Positions 60,269 through 64,000 of a DNA stretch of 64,000 bases are shown here, piece after piece. How positions within the stretch are numbered: the stretch's first letter is position 1; every line of letters starts with the position of its first letter. The stretch is from NCBI RefSeq assembly GCF_000620085.1, contig NZ_KK211070.1, positions 21,021 through 85,020 of the forward strand. Reading direction: 5' to 3'. The notes under the pieces were generated by a model. It saw only the letters and a program-made list of their open reading frames with translations, ran no database searches and was not told the DNA's origin. This DNA comes from Marinobacterium jannaschii DSM 6295 (lineage in GTDB: Bacteria > Pseudomonadota > Gammaproteobacteria > Pseudomonadales > Balneatricaceae). The translations under genes were made by a program, and so were the position numbers.

Positions 60269-61213
60269 ATGATTAACCCGAAAAGATCAATATTCGTATC
60301 GATTAATGACTTAGGGGCTATCGATTTGTCAAAGCTCGCCGAGTCTATGACTCGATTTCAGTTCACTGAGTGTAAGCCTGAAGAAGAGGAGTCGTGGGGG
60401 TTTACGCCAGCTGAAGACTGGATTGAAGGGCAGGAGATTTTATACCAGGCCGATCAATTCGCCTTAGTGACGCTGAGATATGATCGCAAGGTCCCGAAAA
60501 AGTCACGGCTATCCCGATTATGGAGAGCGGCATGTGAGAAGAAGAAGAAAGAACTCGGGGCTGCTTTGGACAAAGTACAGCGTGAAGAAGTTAGAGAGCA
60601 GGTTAAGAAAAGCTTGCTTCCTGAGACGAATCCGAGTGAGACGATCGTGCAAGCAATCGTTGTGCGAGAGTGCTGGCTTGTCGTGCTAACTAGCAACTAT
60701 GCCGATGCTGATCTCATGGTCGAGAAGCTAAATCGTGCCCTGGAACCCCAAGAGAAGCGTATCTCTTGGGTGTCTACATCCGTAAAACCTGAACTTTCTG
60801 AAACATTGACAGCGATGTTGATGAAGCCTGAGATAGCGGAAGCCGCTGGATACTATGTTGGATCCTCAATGCGACTCGAAAAAGAAAAGTCAGGCAAAGC
60901 CAACTTACGTGATCAAGAAGCGGATACTGCTGAAGTCCGTGAACACTTGCATGCGGGAAAAGAAGCACATGCACTTCAGGTCATTCAAAAAGACTCCGAC
61001 CCTGAGATTAAGTTTGTCATCACCAACAAGCGTGCATTGACACAAATTGATATGAAGAACGTGCTGAAAAGGCAAGCTGATGAAGAGCTAGGGGAATCGC
61101 AAGATGCAGACGCATACAAGCAGGGTATGTTTGTGATTGCGTGCAAAGCGCTGCTTGAGTTGTGGAGTTCTGTCGAGACCCTGCCCACGGATCCGGCTGA
61201 AATTATGGACTAA
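60269..61213 (+). CDS. RdgC-like recombination-associated protein
   Basis: RdgC binds DNA as a ring and restrains RecA. The 314-aa product shows the N-terminal family pattern RFQFTECKPEEEESWGFTPAE, then KKKKELGAALDKVQREEVREQVKKSLLPET, matching the kE-(x)-lLPrAF block. A C-terminal domain with the KR/ITQID segment follows. It is divergent from chromosomal RdgC, so confidence is moderate. It is divergent to the EAL gene and precedes the pilus operon. Confidence 0.62.
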   Translation: MINPKRSIFVSINDLGAIDLSKLAESMTRFQFTECKPEEEESWGFTPAEDWIEGQEILYQADQFALVTLRYDRKVPKKSRLSRLWRAACEKKKKELGAALDKVQREEVREQVKKSLLPETNPSETIVQAIVVRECWLVVLTSNYADADLMVEKLNRALEPQEKRISWVSTSVKPELSETLTAMLMKPEIAEAAGYYVGSSMRLEKEKSGKANLRDQEADTAEVREHLHAGKEAHALQVIQKDSDPEIKFVITNKRALTQIDMKNVLKRQADEELGESQDADAYKQGMFVIACKALLELWSSVETLPTDPAEIMD

Positions 61214-61240
61214 GTCTCGTATATGTAAAGAATATTGCTT

Positions 61241-61279
61241 TGTTCAGCTGTTGAACAGCGATTAATCTGGTATTACTAT
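61241..61279 (+). promoter_or_regulatory. Promoter and operator of the pilus operon
   Basis: TTGAAC (61251-61256) and TACTAT (61274-61279) with a 17-bp spacer form a good sigma-70 promoter. The inverted repeat TGTTCA-N5-TGAACA (61241-61257) overlaps the -35, so a repressor probably acts there. Confidence 0.65.
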
Positions 61280-61309
61280 ATTGAAAAATTGTTATATCGG
61301 ACATAACGT

Positions 61310-61849
61310 ATGAAAAAGCTCATACCTGCTAGCGTGCTTCTTGTTGCTTTAGCGGCGGTCTCTGGATGTAAACAGCAAACCGTGATTGTCGATGCAGAGT
61401 CACCGAACCCCCTAACAGAGGTCGAGCGTGCTTTCCTGTACTCAATGACTAATCAGAAGCCAGGGCCAGCAGCCGCTGCAGGCGGAGCAGGAAGCCGGTT
61501 CGAAGAGTACGGAATCGCGGAAACCCCGAAAGTTCGTTACACGTTCCAGCAGGCCCGAACCGCCCCGCACTTTGATTCCGGGCAGATCAAAGATGAAAAC
61601 GGTGAACTGATACCGTTTACATACACCGTCACATTACCGTCAGGCAGCATTAAGAAGTCGATTGGCCCGGTTGTAAAAAAACTGGGCTACAGCGATGGCT
61701 ACTGGCTGCTGAACGATTTTAGAGTTCAGCAGCCCGTCAAAATCGGTGGTTATACCACTGAGCACGTTTTAGAACGGATCCTGGATTACAGCGCGTTGGA
61801 TGGCTTTGTTCGTACTTATGCAAATAAGGCAGTGGAGTTCGGGTCATGA
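61310..61849 (+). CDS. Lipoprotein, first gene of thin-pilus operon
   Basis: The 179-aa product has a lipoprotein signal with lipobox AVSGC, an Ala/Gly-rich spacer and a C-terminal domain (YWLLNDFRVQQPVKIGGYTT). It is coupled to the next gene by ATGA. Its place before TcpQ-like and PilN genes suggests an outer-membrane accessory of the secretin. Family not recognised. Confidence 0.6.
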   Translation: MKKLIPASVLLVALAAVSGCKQQTVIVDAESPNPLTEVERAFLYSMTNQKPGPAAAAGGAGSRFEEYGIAETPKVRYTFQQARTAPHFDSGQIKDENGELIPFTYTVTLPSGSIKKSIGPVVKKLGYSDGYWLLNDFRVQQPVKIGGYTTEHVLERILDYSALDGFVRTYANKAVEFGS

Positions 61850-62412
61850 ACGTAAAGCAATCGATCACCACTCTGTTTGCCGCTACGGGACTGGCCGCAT
61901 TGACTCTCACCGCATGTACGCCGGTTGAAGTTAAGCCTGATCTGGGGCGCGTCGAAGCCCTCGATACGCAAATCATGTTGAAGTTGAAGTCCGGATACTT
62001 AGAAGACGCTATCAAGCAGGTCGGCAAGATCACCGGACTTTCAATCATATATAAAGCAGAGCCCCACTTGCTGGATCCTCCGGCATTGATGCGCGGCGAG
62101 CCTATGCAAGTCATTTCGTCGCTATTGGCTGGACTCCCGATTCGTGCCCGGAAGATGGGGCAAACGGTTTACATCGAACAGATTTGGTCCGTTAAGCGCA
62201 ACTCCACTGTGAAGTCCTTGATGCAGAAATGGGATAGCGCGTCTGAATGGTCAGTGGTCTGGAACACACAGTCGAATCAGCAGATACAGGCAGATGCTCA
62301 ATTCTACGGCGAATTCGATAGTGCTGTTGAAGAGCTGTTTGCGGCTCTTCGAATCAGTGGCGGTAGCCTCGAACCTGCCTTCTATCCGAACAACACAGTC
62401 GTCGTGCGCTAA
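61846..62412 (+). CDS. TcpQ/PilL-like lipoprotein of type IVb pilus
   Basis: The 188-aa product has a lipobox TLTAC, an STN/N0-like segment (LEDAIKQVGKITGLSIIYK), and at about 120-188 a TcpQ-type domain (LMQKWDSASEWSVVWNTQSN and SAVEELFAALRISG). Such proteins stabilise the secretin of type IVb pili. It stands directly before the PilN gene, as PilL/PilM do in R64. It overlaps the upstream gene by 4 bp. Confidence 0.68.
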   Translation: MNVKQSITTLFAATGLAALTLTACTPVEVKPDLGRVEALDTQIMLKLKSGYLEDAIKQVGKITGLSIIYKAEPHLLDPPALMRGEPMQVISSLLAGLPIRARKMGQTVYIEQIWSVKRNSTVKSLMQKWDSASEWSVVWNTQSNQQIQADAQFYGEFDSAVEELFAALRISGGSLEPAFYPNNTVVVR

Positions 62413-62416
62413 CGCT

Positions 62417-63979
62417 ATGAAACCGAACGCTATGAAACCAATCGTTGTTGCTACTCTGTGCCTGTCGATGGCGGGCTGTTCTGGGCTGGGTCATCTCGAT
62501 CTTAAAGTTGATGCTGTTGACGCTCGTCTGAGTGAGCAGATCTCTTCGTATAAAGAAGGCCTGCCGAGTTTCAAGCGGAATCATGTTCCGTACATCGCTG
62601 GGTCAGAAACGATGTTCGTTGAGGATATCCCTAAACCTGACTGGTTGTTGTTGGACGTCTTTGTCTCGCCGGAAGAGCGGATGAGCCTCAGGGATTACTC
62701 TGAGCTGGTTAGTCGGCAGATCGGAAAGCCTGTGCGACTGGGGCAGGATCTGTTTGAGTTGTACAAAGCGGAAAGTGAGAACAGCGATAGCCAGCAAGAT
62801 AGCGATGAGGTCGAGGATGAGACTGAAACTGTCAGCTCTGAAGATGCCAACAACCCGCTGGCCCAGAAGTTTCGCGTTAAGCTGAAAGGCCGTGCCGATC
62901 AGGTGTTGGATAAGCTTGCAGCGACGTTCAACGTTCACTGGCGCTACGATGCTGGCCAGGTCGTCATCTACAAGCTGGATACCCGTACCTATACGCTGCA
63001 TTACCTGACTCAGGAAACCCTCAGTACAAAATTCAGTGGTAGCAATACCGATGAAAGTGAATCAGGTCTGTCTACGGCGATGCAGGTTACCCATACCGGA
63101 AGCTCGGTTGAGGACTATAAGCAGGCGATCGCGGCGATGTTGTCTCCCCTGGGGCGTCTGCAGTTCATTCCTGGCAGTGGCACAGTTGTTGTAACGGACA
63201 CCCCCGAAAACCTGGATTCTGTCGAAGCGTTTATCGACGGCGAAAATAAATATATGACGCGCCAGGTTGCGCTCGATGTCTATGTGGCCACTGTATCATC
63301 CAATGATGGCCGTGACGTGGGGGTGATCTGGCAAAACCTGCTGTATGCAGGATCGAAAGCGTCTACATCCTTTATCAGTGCAGATGCTCAGCTATCTGCC
63401 GAAGCACTGAATCAGCTGGGCGTGACGGTGAACACTGGGCGGCTCACTGGTTCGAAGCTATTCCTGCAGGCATTGGCACAGAAAGCCAGGGTTAAGACCG
63501 TCAATTCTGAAACCCGCACAGTGATGAATAACACTGTCGCGCCATTCCGTGATGTGAACAATATCGAATACCCCTCAAATATTACCTCAACGACCAATGA
63601 CGGGGTTACAGAGACCACAACCGAGACCGGCGTGATCACGCCGGGTTTCGATATAACGCTTAAGCCACGCATTACCCGAGATAACAGGGTTGTACTCGAT
63701 GTGATCACTGTAATGAAGCGGGCGAAGCCTTTTGATGAGGTGGTCAGCGAAGGTCGCGTTCAGAAGTTTAAAGATGAACTGAGTAAAGAGTTCAGGACTG
63801 TAACCTCGGTACGTGATGGCGATACTGCGATCCTGAGCGGATATATCGCGTCTTCTGAATCTCAGACCGCGACCGGAACCGGCAACACGGAGTTCTGGGG
63901 CTTAGGTGGCGGAAAGGCCCAGCAGCAAGCTAAAGAGTTGATGCTGATTATGGTCACTCCTCACATCATCAAGGAGTAG
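62417..63979 (+). CDS. pilN: PilN-family secretin of type IVb pilus
   Basis: PilN is the outer-membrane lipoprotein secretin through which the thin mating pilus emerges. The 520-aa product starts at ATG 62417 (the open frame reaches further back into the upstream gene) and has lipobox SMAGCSG. The N-terminal and STN-like domains include an acidic linker at about 125-150. The secretin core follows, with IPGSGTVVVTDTPENLDSVEAFI and the C-terminal DGDTAILSGYI...LMLIMVTPHII block typical of the beta-barrel. Neighbours are pilus lipoproteins. Confidence 0.88.
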   Translation: MKPNAMKPIVVATLCLSMAGCSGLGHLDLKVDAVDARLSEQISSYKEGLPSFKRNHVPYIAGSETMFVEDIPKPDWLLLDVFVSPEERMSLRDYSELVSRQIGKPVRLGQDLFELYKAESENSDSQQDSDEVEDETETVSSEDANNPLAQKFRVKLKGRADQVLDKLAATFNVHWRYDAGQVVIYKLDTRTYTLHYLTQETLSTKFSGSNTDESESGLSTAMQVTHTGSSVEDYKQAIAAMLSPLGRLQFIPGSGTVVVTDTPENLDSVEAFIDGENKYMTRQVALDVYVATVSSNDGRDVGVIWQNLLYAGSKASTSFISADAQLSAEALNQLGVTVNTGRLTGSKLFLQALAQKARVKTVNSETRTVMNNTVAPFRDVNNIEYPSNITSTTNDGVTETTTETGVITPGFDITLKPRITRDNRVVLDVITVMKRAKPFDEVVSEGRVQKFKDELSKEFRTVTSVRDGDTAILSGYIASSESQTATGTGNTEFWGLGGGKAQQQAKELMLIMVTPHIIKE

Positions 63980-63986
63980 CGCCAAC

Positions 63987-64000
63987 ATGGATGAGTTTCA
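63987..64000 (+). CDS. Start of next pilus gene (truncated by window end)
   Basis: ATG 63987 is preceded by AAGGAG and opens MDEF, running off the window. In R64-like order the gene after pilN is pilO; too little is visible to confirm. Confidence 0.45.

Overview
The window reads as a 64 kb piece of a large conjugative plasmid (or plasmid-like integrative element) from a gammaproteobacterium, probably a marine or environmental one. The evidence is a type IVB (Dot/Icm, IncI-like, MPF_I) conjugation apparatus, a type IVb thin-pilus cluster, ParA/ParB partition, a Rep-like initiator beside a repeat-rich region, a plasmid DnaG-type primase, topoisomerase III and an RdgC-like protein. No rRNA, tRNA or CRISPR array was seen, and no chromosomal housekeeping block. 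The host species cannot be named from the sequence. A relaxase, DotG/H/I and DotO homologues are not in the window and presumably lie outside it.

Layout. 1-13.1 kb: end of a Pro/Gln-rich protein, a 3,422-codon protein carrying a cytosine-MTase-like domain, an N6-adenine-MTase domain and an SF2 helicase (DarB-like anti-restriction architecture), then topB. 13.2-20.1 kb: a plus-strand transfer operon with a membrane protein, a lytic transglycosylase, DotM/TrbA and the coupling protein DotL/TrbC. 20.2-29.5 kb: a duplicated putative DNA-binding protein, then minus-strand genes (992-aa and 572-aa unknowns, three exported Cys-containing proteins, an IcmW-like protein). 29.6-31.9 kb: DotA/TraY, followed on the other strand by a possible exclusion protein. 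32.7-38.0 kb: minus operon dotD-dotC-dotB-icmT-parM(frameshifted)-adaptor-TcpQ/PilL-like. 38.0-38.6 kb: non-coding regulatory DNA with repeated TGGCA-N6-TGCCA palindromes. 38.6-40.5 kb: a tyrosine recombinase and small genes. 40.5-43.6 kb: parA-parB-RHH operon preceded by phased A-tracts. 43.8-49.5 kb: a run of small plus-strand accessory genes, including a secreted nuclease and a PAPS-reductase-like protein.

49,701-52,231 is a complete ISL3-family transposon with perfect 22-bp terminal inverted repeats and an 8-bp target duplication. It carries, besides its transposase, a Dam-like (D12 class) DNA adenine methyltransferase with a C-terminal helix-turn-helix. The two genes are divergent around a perfect 14-bp-arm palindrome. 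The element interrupts a small gene whose start lies on its far side.

52.5-57.3 kb: two small unknowns, the Rep-like initiator and about 2.3 kb of non-coding DNA with 10-bp tandem repeats, a DnaA-box-like site and 16 copies of an iteron-like motif. Ten of these are fused to a palindrome that recurs just after the tyrosine recombinase. 57.3-64 kb: primase, EAL phosphodiesterase, RdgC-like protein, then the start of the thin-pilus operon (two lipoproteins, PilN secretin, start of the next gene).

Taken together: Rep/oriV, primase and ParAB (perhaps also the ParM-like pair) maintain the replicon. DotA-D, L, M, the IcmT- and IcmW-like proteins and the transglycosylase build the transfer channel. 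The pil genes make the mating pilus, and the giant MTase-helicase and the accessory genes probably help establishment in new hosts.
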